Part shown: positions 1 through 7,668 of the stretch, piece after piece | Numbering within the stretch: position 1 is the first letter of the stretch | How the letters are laid out: each line of letters starts with the position of its first letter | Origin: Clostridium sp. 27_14 | GTDB lineage: Bacteria > Bacillota > Clostridia > TANB77 > CAG-508 | NCBI GenBank assembly: GCA_001916035.1 | Contig: MNRQ01000020.1 | Span: 1 to 64,000 of the forward strand | Reading direction: 5' to 3' | Length of the DNA: 64,000 bases | Notes under the pieces: generated by a model | What the model was told of the DNA's origin: nothing | The model's database searches: none | Seen by the model: the letters and a program-made list of their open reading frames with translations, nothing else | Position numbers and translations under genes: made by a program

Positions 1-5
1 CTCAT
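1..5 (-). CDS. 5' end of a minus-strand gene leaving the window
   Basis: Only the start codon (complement of 3-5) and two further bases are inside the window. A GGAG ribosome binding site lies 8 bases upstream of this ATG, and a consensus promoter and a possible operator lie further upstream, so a gene very probably begins here. Nothing can be said about its product. Confidence 0.6.
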
Positions 6-42
6 AGTGCGTTCTCCTTTTTTTTAAATTTCAACGAGTTGC

Positions 43-66
43 TTGGAACAATATTTACTGTTCCAA
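43..66. promoter_or_regulatory. Perfect 8-bp inverted repeat, candidate operator
   Basis: TTGGAACA (43-50) and TGTTCCAA (59-66) are perfect inverted arms around an 8-base AT spacer. The element lies between the promoter at 94-122 and the start codon at 3-5, in the early transcribed leader. The core TTGGAA recurs inside the promoter spacer at about 106-111. The geometry suits a dimeric repressor site. No T-tract follows on the minus strand, so a terminator is less likely. Confidence 0.5.
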
Positions 67-93
67 ATAATACATAAAATGTATTACGGTTAC

Positions 94-122
94 ATAATAT
101 CATATTTGGAATATTTTGTCAA
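94..122 (-). promoter_or_regulatory. Sigma-A type promoter
   Basis: On the minus strand TTGACA (complement of 117-122) and TATTAT (complement of 94-99) are separated by exactly 17 bases. It should drive the gene that leaves the window at position 1. Confidence 0.75.
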
Positions 123-388
123 TACGTTTTAAAATCATACATATGTGTCCTAAATCATAGTTCACGCATAATTTCCTTTTTTGACATATGCCTTTACTCT
201 ATATAAATATATATTAGTTTAGAATGTTATATTCTACTTTATCTATAATAATATTCTTTAATTTCAGTTTTTAGTGTGTGTTATTATTTATTATTTTTTT
301 ATTATTATTACTTATTATTATTTGTGTTAAATTTTTTTACATACTGTAGGTAATATTTTTAACACCTAGTTGTTTAAAATATGAATTA
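123..388. other. Intergenic, very AT-rich, nothing recognised
   Basis: No convincing reading frame on either strand. Positions about 275-330 are low-complexity TTA/ATT runs. Confidence 0.6.
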
Positions 389-739
389 CTAGTTGTTCAC
401 CTCGTGCTCTACTGAATCTTTCAATACTTTCCAGAGTTTCTCTTCATTAATCTTATAGTAAGTCTTTGGTGGAATATCTATATGTTTTACATCTAAAATT
501 CCAACAGCTTGTAATATTGATGTTGCTTTTCTTTACTTATACGGACTTAATTTTGTACTCTTTTCTATGCTATCTTTTATAGCAAAAAAGTATCCATATT
601 TTAGCTCATTTCGTTCTTTAAAATAATTGCTTCTACCATATAATTCTCCAAGCATTACTGCTGAATTTAACCCAAATTTGTTTATTAAATTTCTATTAGT
701 AATTATAAAATTTGTACCTATTATATTTTTATTTTCCAT
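389..739 (-). pseudogene. Winged-helix (DnaD/Rep-like) protein gene interrupted by an in-frame TAA
   Basis: The frame begins at an ATG (complement of 737-739) with an AGAGG site about 8 bases upstream. It stops at TAA (complement of 533-535) and then continues open in the same frame to a TAG at 389-391, about 116 codons in all. Both halves look like one small winged-helix domain of the kind found in phage and plasmid replication or DnaD-like proteins: an N-terminal block with LNSAVMLGELYGRSNYF, then after the stop GILDVKHIDIPPKTYYKIN. The stop falls where related sequences usually carry a glutamine-rich YKQ-type segment, so a CAA to TAA change is the simplest history (inference). The gene lies beside the truncated spoVD and probably marks a recombination junction. 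Confidence 0.6.
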
Positions 740-822
740 AACTTGTCCTCTCATTTCTATTTTAAAAAGCGATTAAAACTCGCCATCATTATTGATTTAA
801 CAGTTTATTTCATTAACGATTT

Positions 823-2598
823 CTAAATAGTTTTATTGTGTGTTGTTAAAATTACCCATGCACCTCCTTGGTGTCCACCTTTACCTATAGGATTATATAA
901 GGTCACTAGTATAACAACTTGAGGATCTTCTATAGGAGCAACACCCAAAAAAGAAGTAACATATTTATTAGTATTTACACCATCCTCTGAAGTACCAGTT
1001 TTTCCACCAATACGATACCCAGCCACTTTAGCATTTTTACCTGTTCCCTCAGAAACAACAGACTCCATCATACTCAAAACTTTTTCAGAAGTCTCTTTAG
1101 AAATAGACTGTGATTTTACTTTAACATCAATATCCTTTTTCTCTCCTGTTCTACTATCAACTATTTGTTTAACAACTCTAGGTTGAACCAAATTCCCCCC
1201 ATTTGCAATACTAGAAACAGCAGTCACCAATTGAATAGGAGTAATTTCAAATCTTTGACCAAAACTAATTGTAGCTAATTCCACAGGTCCAGCTTTCTCT
1301 TCTTTTAGAAAAATACTCCCTCCTTCACCAGGCAAATCAATTCCAGTTTTTTCTAGTAATCCAAATTTCTGTAAATAACTATAATATGTATGAACACCCA
1401 ACTTCTGACCAAGACCTATAAAAACAGGATTACACGAATTCATAAGTCCCTGTCTTAAACTCTCAGAACCATGTGGCCTATAATATCTCCAACATTTTAT
1501 TCTAACTCCAGCTACTTCTATTCCTCCAGTACAACAAAACTGTCCTTGTTTATCAATATCTGTAACCAAACCTTCCTCTATAGAAGCTGACGCTGTAATT
1601 GTCTTAAATGTTGAACCCGGCTCATAAGTATCTGCAATAGCCCTATTTCTCCACACTGCTTGTAATTGTTTGGTTTTTTCTCCCTGCTCCAAATTCGGCC
1701 AAATCCCCTGCAATTCATCAGTATATGCTGAATACGGTTCATTCAAATTATATGTTGGATATGTTGCCATTGCCAAAATATCACCACTTTTTGGATTCAT
1801 TGCAACTATATTTCCACCATCTGTACACTCATTGTCAATACATGCTTCTTTCAAATATTTTTCTACAATTGATTGAATATTATAATCTATTGACAACACT
1901 AAATCATTTCCATCTACTGCAGATATATATTTTTCACCTTCTTCACCTATTTCAGCACCTTTAGCATCAGTATGTCTTTTTATTGCTCCTTTAGTACCTG
2001 CAAGTTCTTTTTCATATTTTGCCTCTATTCCATCAAGACCTTGATTATCACTACCACAAAAACCTATTATTTGTGCAGCCAAACTATTATTAGGATAATA
2101 TCTCTTTGTATCTTCATCTATATTTATACCTGTAGTTATTTTATTTTCTTCCATCCATTTTCTTAATTCATCTGCTTTTTCCTTTTCTATTTTCTTAGCT
2201 ATAGTTTCCATTGAACTTCTTTTAGTCACTTTTTTTAAAACTTTTTCATAATCTAGCTCAAATAATTCAGATAATTTTTTTGCCACTAGCTCTTTCTGTT
2301 CCTTCGCTATATTTCCTGGATTTACCGTCACAGTTTCAACTGTACTACTTATTGCTAATATATATTTACCTGTACTATCATATATTGTTCCCCTTTTAGG
2401 ATTTATAACTCTATCTAAAGTTTGTTGCTCATAAGCCATTGAAGTTAATTCTCCTCCCTGTATTATTTGAATAAATCCTATTCTTCCTATTAATATTGTA
2501 AATACTAAAAATGTTATAAACAATATATTTCTCATTCTCTTTTTAATAGATATTTCACTTGTCATTGATTTATCTTTTATTCTTCTATATGTATTCAT
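823..2598 (-). CDS. spoVD: SpoVD-type class B penicillin-binding protein, C-terminally truncated
   Basis: Class B PBP that cross-links peptidoglycan at the outer face of the membrane; SpoVD acts in spore cortex synthesis. One membrane segment lies at about residues 22-45, a PBP dimerisation domain follows, then the transpeptidase domain with STFK (Ser about 329), SCN and KTGTSE (Lys about 533). The ATG has AGAGGTG 7 bases upstream. The protein ends abruptly after GGHQGG with an unrelated 12-residue tail, where the intact paralogue at 11669-13927 continues into the last transpeptidase helix and two PASTA domains. It is last in a mraZ-rsmH-ftsL-spoVD order, and the usual following mur genes are absent. 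The C-terminal loss looks like a rearrangement scar. Whether the product works is unknown. Confidence 0.85.
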   Translation of the reverse strand: MNTYRRIKDKSMTSEISIKKRMRNILFITFLVFTILIGRIGFIQIIQGGELTSMAYEQQTLDRVINPKRGTIYDSTGKYILAISSTVETVTVNPGNIAKEQKELVAKKLSELFELDYEKVLKKVTKRSSMETIAKKIEKEKADELRKWMEENKITTGINIDEDTKRYYPNNSLAAQIIGFCGSDNQGLDGIEAKYEKELAGTKGAIKRHTDAKGAEIGEEGEKYISAVDGNDLVLSIDYNIQSIVEKYLKEACIDNECTDGGNIVAMNPKSGDILAMATYPTYNLNEPYSAYTDELQGIWPNLEQGEKTKQLQAVWRNRAIADTYEPGSTFKTITASASIEEGLVTDIDKQGQFCCTGGIEVAGVRIKCWRYYRPHGSESLRQGLMNSCNPVFIGLGQKLGVHTYYSYLQKFGLLEKTGIDLPGEGGSIFLKEEKAGPVELATISFGQRFEITPIQLVTAVSSIANGGNLVQPRVVKQIVDSRTGEKKDIDVKVKSQSISKETSEKVLSMMESVVSEGTGKNAKVAGYRIGGKTGTSEDGVNTNKYVTSFLGVAPIEDPQVVILVTLYNPIGKGGHQGGAWVILTTHNKTI

Positions 2599-2646
2599 AC
2601 AAAAACACCTCTAATAATATCTATTAGAGGCTTATTATTTTAATTA

Positions 2647-3162
2647 CTATGAATTTGGAAATAAACAATCTGCAATTTTTTGCAACCATGTTTTTTCCTC
2701 TTTTAATACAACTTTTTCAGTTGCTGATTCTACATAATCTTTTTTAGGTAGTGTTACATATACTGTCTGTTTATTAGTTAATTTTTCCATTCCTAATTTT
2801 TCTTTTGCTTCTTTTTCAATGTTTTTTATATTTAAGCTATTTTCTATATTTATTTCTAATTGTTCATTTTCTTTTTGCATTGTAGCCAATTTTTTCTTTT
2901 GCTCTTGCATTTCATTAAATTTTACTGTTATTTGAGAGTTTTGATAACTAATAGCTAATAATACTGCAAATGCTAACAATGCAAACACTGTTAACTTTAC
3001 ATGTTTTCTTTTTTGCTCTTTTGATACTTTAACTTGTTGCTTTGGCTTTTCATTTACAACTTTTAGTCTTGCATTTTTTTCTCTTCTATTTTTCCTAGGA
3101 ATTTGTTCTTCTGTTTGGATTTTTCTAGGATTAGTATCATATTGATAAGCATTTCTAGCCAT
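2647..3162 (-). CDS. ftsL: FtsL-like cell division protein
   Basis: A 171-residue bitopic protein. It has a basic cytoplasmic N-terminus of about 55 residues, one membrane segment (about 57-75, LTVFALLAFAVLLAISY) and an extracellular coiled coil rich in Glu, Lys and Gln (about 80-130). This is the FtsL/DivIC layout. The assignment rests mainly on position, between rsmH and spoVD, since FtsL sequences are poorly conserved. FtsL links the divisome FtsQ/DivIB and DivIC to the septal synthase. The gene is probably co-transcribed with its neighbours. Confidence 0.8.
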   Translation of the reverse strand: MARNAYQYDTNPRKIQTEEQIPRKNRREKNARLKVVNEKPKQQVKVSKEQKRKHVKLTVFALLAFAVLLAISYQNSQITVKFNEMQEQKKKLATMQKENEQLEINIENSLNIKNIEKEAKEKLGMEKLTNKQTVYVTLPKKDYVESATEKVVLKEEKTWLQKIADCLFPNS

Positions 3163-3199
3163 CTTTATCTTCCTCCCTTCTTTAGTTTTTATTCAGCAA

Positions 3200-4129
3200 T
3201 TATATTTTTTCAAAAATTCTAAGTTTTGCACTCTTACTTCTTGAATTTTCTTCCTGTTCTTCTTTCGTTGCAACAATTGGTTTCCTTGTTATTATTTTTC
3301 CTTCTGACTTCGCACCACACACACAATATGGTAAATCAGGTGGACATGTACACTTTCCTTTAGCTTCAAGCATTGCTTTTTTTACCGCTCTATCTTCTAA
3401 AGAATGGAATGTAATAACACAAAGTCTACCTTTAGCATTTAAGCATTTTATACAATCTAATATAGTATTAAACAATGGTTTTATTTCATTATTTACTTCT
3501 ATTCGTATTGCTTGAAATGTTCTTTTAGCAGGATGCCCATCATTTTGCTTAGATTTTGGTATAGATTGTTCTATTATTTCTACTAATTCTTTTGTAGTTT
3601 CTATTTCTTTCTCTTCTCTTCTTTTACAAATATTAAAAGCTATTTTTCTAGCAAATCTTTCTTCACTATATTCATAAATTAAATTACTTAATTCCTCTTC
3701 ACTATACTCATTTACAACTTTTTTTGCCGTTAACTCTTGGGTTTTATCCATTCTCATATCTAATATATTTTCACCCAAATAACTAAAACCGCGATTTCTT
3801 TCATCTAATTGATATGATGATACTCCCAAATCTAATAATATTCCATCTACTCCATCTATATTTTCATTTTCTAATATATCTATTATATCATCATGGTTTC
3901 CATGTATATATTTAACATTATTATAATTTTTTAAATTTTCTTTTGCAGCATTTAAAGCATCTTGATCTCTATCTATTCCTATCAATATTCCAGTATTATT
4001 CAATGCTCTTGCTATTTCTTTACTATGTCCTGCTCCTCCTAATGTTCCATCAACATATATTCCGTTTTTCTTTATATTTAAACCTTCTATACATTCATTT
4101 AACATTACTGGTTTATGTTCAAATTTCAA
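3200..4129 (-). CDS. rsmH: 16S rRNA (cytosine(1402)-N4)-methyltransferase
   Basis: RsmH (formerly MraW) methylates N4 of C1402 in 16S rRNA using S-adenosylmethionine. The 309-residue length is normal. Family features present include the N-terminal HKPVMLNECIEGL, the SAM-binding GTLGGAGHS, DGILLDLGVSSYQLD, the FQAIRIEVNNE block and FHSLEDR near the C-terminus. It is the second gene of the dcw remnant. The gap to mraZ upstream is unusually long (about 370 bases) and repetitive. Confidence 0.97.
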   Translation of the reverse strand: MKFEHKPVMLNECIEGLNIKKNGIYVDGTLGGAGHSKEIARALNNTGILIGIDRDQDALNAAKENLKNYNNVKYIHGNHDDIIDILENENIDGVDGILLDLGVSSYQLDERNRGFSYLGENILDMRMDKTQELTAKKVVNEYSEEELSNLIYEYSEERFARKIAFNICKRREEKEIETTKELVEIIEQSIPKSKQNDGHPAKRTFQAIRIEVNNEIKPLFNTILDCIKCLNAKGRLCVITFHSLEDRAVKKAMLEAKGKCTCPPDLPYCVCGAKSEGKIITRKPIVATKEEQEENSRSKSAKLRIFEKI

Positions 4130-4165
4130 TTTAATACCTCTTTATTTTTATTTTAAGGTTCTTAT

Positions 4166-4187
4166 GCAGCTGGAATATTCCAGCTGC
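4166..4187. repeat. 22-bp perfect palindrome in the mraZ-rsmH gap
   Basis: GCAGCTGGAAT at 4166-4176 is followed directly by its exact reverse complement at 4177-4187. It is far more GC-rich than its surroundings and lies about 40 bases upstream of the rsmH start codon in the transcript. It could be a protein site or an RNA hairpin. No T-tract follows it in the direction of transcription. Confidence 0.6.
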
Positions 4188-4245
4188 CTTATCAAAAAGT
4201 ATACTACGCTTATGTTTTTTATAAATATCTTTTGTAATCTAATAT

Positions 4246-4426
4246 TTTCTTATGTTTAAAACCACCTTTTGTATTTTATCTCTTGTTTAAAACTTTTGTA
4301 TTCTTTTCTAATGTGACTTAATTATTTTTCTTGTGTTCTATTATCTTTAGCAAACTTTTCTTTTAAGTATTTTTTCTTATGTTCAAACATCTTTTGTATT
4401 TTAGTCTTTTGTTTAAAACTTTTGTA
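4246..4426. repeat. Imperfect direct repeat, about 55 bp, in the mraZ-rsmH leader
   Basis: Copies at about 4246-4300 and 4372-4426 share most bases, including CTTTTGTATTTTA and CTTGTTTAAAACTTTTGTA-like segments. Shorter CTTTTGTA echoes occur around 4223 and 4452. The whole 4130-4501 gap has no coding potential. Confidence 0.6.
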
Positions 4427-4501
4427 CATTTCTCTTTAGTATCATTAAATACTTTTGTATTTCAAATATTCATCATTAGCTTTTATATAAACTTTTTCAA
4501 G

Positions 4502-4927
4502 TTATATACCTAAGTTTGCCATATTTTCCACAATCTCATCTGCTGATATTTCTTCGTCACATTTTTCCCATGTCTCTTTATTCCAAATTTCTATTCTTGT
4601 ACCCACTCCAATTATTATTGCATCTTTTTCCAAATTTGCAGATATTCTTAAATTTGTAGGTATTAGAAATCTACCTTGCTTGTCTATTTCACATTCCGTA
4701 GCTCCTGATAAAAAGAATCTAACAAAATTTCTAGCATTTTTATCTGATAATGGTAGACCTTTTAGTTTTTCTTCAAAGTTATTCCATTCTGTTTGAGAGA
4801 ACGCAAATAAACATCCATCTAACCCTTTTGTTAAGATGAATTTATCTCCGATGTCTTGTCTTAATTTTGCTGGCATTATCAATCTTCCTTTTGTATCTAA
4901 AGAATGACTATACTCTCCCATCAACAT
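4502..4927 (-). CDS. mraZ: Transcriptional regulator MraZ
   Basis: MraZ is a ring-forming AbrB-fold DNA-binding protein that represses its own dcw operon and sits on the nucleoid. The 141-residue length is typical. Two SpoVT/AbrB-like half domains are visible, beginning [20 protein letters not shown] and later [14 protein letters not shown]. The first ATG is preferred because AGAGGTG sits 7 bases upstream; a second in-frame ATG lies two codons further on. Operator-like boxes and a promoter lie directly upstream, consistent with autoregulation. Confidence 0.95.
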   Translation of the reverse strand: MLMGEYSHSLDTKGRLIMPAKLRQDIGDKFILTKGLDGCLFAFSQTEWNNFEEKLKGLPLSDKNARNFVRFFLSGATECEIDKQGRFLIPTNLRISANLEKDAIIIGVGTRIEIWNKETWEKCDEEISADEIVENMANLGI

Positions 4928-4943
4928 CTGGCTTCACCTCTTT

Positions 4944-4978
4944 TCACTTTTCTACCACTTTGTTCCACTTTTTACCAC
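4944..4978 (-). promoter_or_regulatory. MraZ-box cluster
   Basis: On the minus strand GTGG recurs at 10-base spacing (complements of 4975-4978, 4965-4968, 4955-4958), with a fourth weaker GTGA copy at 4944-4947. MraZ is known to bind short tandem GTGG/TGGG-type repeats just upstream of its own gene. The cluster begins at the expected transcription start and ends near the ribosome binding site. Confidence 0.75.
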
Positions 4979-4987
4979 TACAATTTA

Positions 4988-5016
4988 ATTTTAATATATC
5001 TTTTTTAATTTTGCAA
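4988..5016 (-). promoter_or_regulatory. Promoter of mraZ operon
   Basis: TTGCAA (5011-5016) and TAAAAT (complement of 4988-4993) are 17 bases apart on the minus strand, immediately upstream of the MraZ boxes. Confidence 0.6.
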
Positions 5017-5106
5017 GTATTTTTAAGAATTTTTTTAATTTTTTTATACATCATTATTTTGTTCTTATGGCTAACTAGTAATTACATATTGAATTAAAAA
5101 AATCTA

Positions 5107-5134
5107 TTGACTTTTACACTTAATATGATATTAT
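5107..5134 (+). promoter_or_regulatory. Promoter of the 97-residue protein gene
   Basis: TTGACT (5107-5112), 16-base spacer, TATTAT (5129-5134), about 30 bases before the start codon. Confidence 0.55.
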
Positions 5135-5163
5135 TATTTTAACAAACCAAAGGGGGATTTCTT

Positions 5164-5457
5164 ATGGCTCATAAAATTACCAAAATAGGTATTTTTGCGG
5201 AAAAGAAAATTCATTATTTTATTTTACCACAATCTTTAGAGCATTTTAGAGACATACTTAGTTTCCGGGCAGCACAAACTTGGTATTTGGATTTTACAGA
5301 TGAACAAATAATTAACTTTGTAGAACATTACAAAAAATTAGTTGATTATTATCATACATTACCAATAAAAATAACTTATGAATTATTACCAGATACAGAA
5401 TCAAATAATTTATATGAATGTCTTATCTTAGTTGTTGAATATGCTCCAAACATATAA
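5164..5457 (+). CDS. Unknown 97-residue protein
   Basis: I do not recognise this protein. It begins at an ATG with an AAAGGGGG ribosome binding site and is followed by a strong terminator, so it looks like a real single-gene unit with its own promoter. The sequence is soluble-looking with aromatic clusters (TWYLDF, HYKKLVDYYH). Residue 35 is encoded by CGG (5266-5268), which here must be read in frame: a +1 shift would end after about 14 codons. This contrasts with the CGG codons in the conserved genes and may indicate acquisition from elsewhere. Confidence 0.7.
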   Translation: MAHKITKIGIFAEKKIHYFILPQSLEHFRDILSFRAAQTWYLDFTDEQIINFVEHYKKLVDYYHTLPIKITYELLPDTESNNLYECLILVVEYAPNI

Positions 5458-5476
5458 TATTTCAATATATTATATA

Positions 5477-5523
5477 AAACTCGTAATATTATACTTCTAA
5501 AAAATATAATACTACGAGTTTTT
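5477..5523 (+). terminator. Rho-independent terminator
   Basis: AAACTCGTA... (5477-5493) pairs with ...TACGAGTTT (5505-5520) around a short loop, followed by T residues. The hairpin could also serve the convergent sortase gene. Confidence 0.8.
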
Positions 5524-5586
5524 AATTTGCTAAATTTTTATATTTATTTGTAACACTTTCCAACTTTACTAAAACTTAATTTTTAA

Positions 5587-6357
5587 CTATACCTCTTTTG
5601 CTTTAACAATAACTCTTTGCTTACTATCATCTGTACATGTAATAAGTGTTATTTCATTTTTACCTTTAGTCTTTTGCTCTAAGCAACTAACATCTTCTGG
5701 ATCTACATTATATTTATTATATATTTTATATTTAACAGTATTACCTTTTACATCTTTTGTTAAATCTGTTATCAATATTTCTTCACCTATCTCAAGTGTT
5801 GGAACCTTACTAAAAAATCTTTGATTTCTATAATTATGTCCTACAACACAAAAATTTCCTGTTTCATTCGGATTTGGTCCTGCCAATTTACATGGTGATA
5901 ATTTTAATAATTCTTCTGTTTCTTTTTCAGAACCTGTTTCCCCTTCTATTATAGGATAATTTAAATTCAATTTTGGTATTTCTATTTTAGCAATTGTATA
6001 ATAACTATATCCATCTTCAGTAGTTTGCTTTTTGTCCCTTAAAGTTTCATAATTATCTGTACTTTCTAATGACTCAACTTTTAAATCTTCTTGAGCATTA
6101 TTTAATACTACTGTTAACACCTCACTCTGTGCTTTTTTCTTTGTTTTTTCCACTTCTTCTTGAGTTTGATTAATATCAGCTAATATTTGTTCAGATACTT
6201 GAGCACTTTTATTTCTCTTATAATCTATATAAAAATATATTGAAACAATTAGAACAATTATAATTAATGACAATATAAAATTAATTTTATACATTTTTTT
6301 CTTTTTTTTCAGTTCTGGTGTTACATATAATTTTTCAGTTACTAATATTTGATTCAT
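5587..6357 (-). CDS. Sortase family transpeptidase
   Basis: Membrane-anchored cysteine transpeptidase that cleaves sorting signals and joins proteins to the cell wall or to each other. The 256-residue protein has a membrane segment at about 25-45, a charged coiled-coil-like linker and a C-terminal sortase domain. The catalytic triad is visible as His174 (VVGHNY), Cys241 (LITCTDD) and Arg248 (KQRVIVKA). The TLITC signature with a short C-terminus resembles classes B, D or E rather than A; the class is not settled. No LPxTG substrate gene is adjacent. Confidence 0.9.
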   Translation of the reverse strand: MNQILVTEKLYVTPELKKKKKMYKINFILSLIIIVLIVSIYFYIDYKRNKSAQVSEQILADINQTQEEVEKTKKKAQSEVLTVVLNNAQEDLKVESLESTDNYETLRDKKQTTEDGYSYYTIAKIEIPKLNLNYPIIEGETGSEKETEELLKLSPCKLAGPNPNETGNFCVVGHNYRNQRFFSKVPTLEIGEEILITDLTKDVKGNTVKYKIYNKYNVDPEDVSCLEQKTKGKNEITLITCTDDSKQRVIVKAKEV

Positions 6358-6441
6358 TTTCTAACACCATCCCTTCTTATTTTACTTTAACATTTATATT
6401 ATAACATATTTAACTAAATTTGAAAATAATTTTTGATTTCA

Positions 6442-6942
6442 TTATACTAAAATTGAAGAAATATGAAATACCCTTCCACAATCTCCTAACATTTTCTGAG
6501 TTTCTTTCAAAATTTTATGATCATCATCTAATAAAATTAGTTTATTATATGCATTACATTTTTCTTTCATTTTTTCTGCTTTTACTATATCCCTATTTTC
6601 CTTAGAATACTCATTTATTTCCTTTGTAATTATTATCCAGTTGTTTTCTTTTACAAATGGTAGATTTTTTCTTAGCCATTCTTTTTTTTGTTCAGTAATC
6701 TTCAATGTTCTTGATAAAGTTAAAATATATATATCAATATTCTCTAATTTATCTAATTGTTTCAATACATTTATTACATAATTCACAGGTTCTACTTTTA
6801 AATATTCATCTTCCATCTTTTTAGAAACACTTTCATCTTGATATACATTATAAACAGCAATAGTTCCATCCATATCCACAAAAATAGCTATTTTTTCATT
6901 TTCTTTACTTATTTGTTTTATTTTTTCCATAAATTTTTGCAT
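6442..6942 (-). CDS. HAD-superfamily phosphatase, 5'-nucleotidase-like
   Basis: It carries the HAD nucleophile motif IFVDMDGTIAVY (Asp about 23 and 25), a threonine/serine motif (ILTLSRT) and a C-terminal acidic motif (ILLDDDHKIL). The size and layout resemble the deoxyribonucleotidase (NT5C) group, but the substrate is unproven. I start at the second Met (complement of 6940-6942) because AAAGGA then lies at a usable distance; the first ATG abuts that sequence. It is next to a broken nucleotide-kinase-like gene, so the pair may have served nucleotide salvage (inference). Confidence 0.7.
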   Translation of the reverse strand: MQKFMEKIKQISKENEKIAIFVDMDGTIAVYNVYQDESVSKKMEDEYLKVEPVNYVINVLKQLDKLENIDIYILTLSRTLKITEQKKEWLRKNLPFVKENNWIIITKEINEYSKENRDIVKAEKMKEKCNAYNKLILLDDDHKILKETQKMLGDCGRVFHISSILV

Positions 6943-7006
6943 ACTTAATATCATTCCTTTATCATAAATTTAAAGCACAAAAGTTAAAGCTTCTGTGCCT
7001 TTTTCC

Positions 7007-7583
7007 CTATTTTTTCAAAACTTTTAAAATTGTATCATAAACTTTATTATTCATTTCTAATACATTAATTTTATCTGTTCTTATAAGGCCTTTTGTTAAT
7101 TGGATTCTATCAAAATACTCAATAAAAAATTTGTTATATTTCTCTATATAACCTTCATTGACTATTCTTCCTTCACCTCCACGCCTTGTAACCGCAAGTT
7201 TGGGTGATACCATTAATCCTAAAAACAAATCTGGATTAACACCTTCTAAACATTGCTTTTGAAAAGCAGAATATTCTTGTTTTGACACCATTTTTTCTTG
7301 ATAAAATTTCGCTATCAATAATTCCTCTGTCTATTAATACAACATCAGCTGTTGTATAACATGCCTTTAAAATACCAGCTTGTGTAATATAATGCATCCA
7401 TAAATTTGCATCAAATATTCCTTTTGGTATTTCTACTGGCAATTTTCCCGCAGATTCTTCAAGAATAATTGTTTTATATCCATCTCTTTCAAGCATATTT
7501 ACCACTGCATTAATAGCTGTAGTCTTTCCTGCTTCTGGTGTTCCAGAAAACTCTACCATAAATGGTTTTTCTGATTTCCGCAT
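7007..7583 (-). pseudogene. P-loop (deoxy)nucleotide kinase-like gene with a frameshift
   Basis: The first frame (7236-7583) has a P-loop at its start (FSGTPEAGKTT) and VVLIDRGIIDS, as in thymidylate/deoxynucleoside kinase-like ATPases. The second frame (7007-7318) continues with FYQEKMVSKQEY and MVSPKLAVTRRGGEGRIV. The two overlap around 7300-7318, and the fused length is 3n+1. There is no CGG at the break. The local sequence GCGAAATTTT can be explained by loss of one 11-base tandem unit, because both frames appear to encode the same segment (inference). The ATG has AGGAGGG 7 bases upstream. Codon 2 is CGG read in frame. It may be a true pseudogene or a sequence error. Confidence 0.6.
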
Positions 7584-7668
7584 AATTATGCCCTCCTATC
7601 AGTTATTTTATACCCCATATTTTTATGTTACAAGTATACTATATAAAATTTAAAATTGCAATATTTTT

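Noticed and set aside
7290..7320. AAAAAAT slippery site as cause of the kinase frameshift
   Set aside because: The run A-AAA-AAT is present but would give a -1 shift, whereas the downstream frame is +1.
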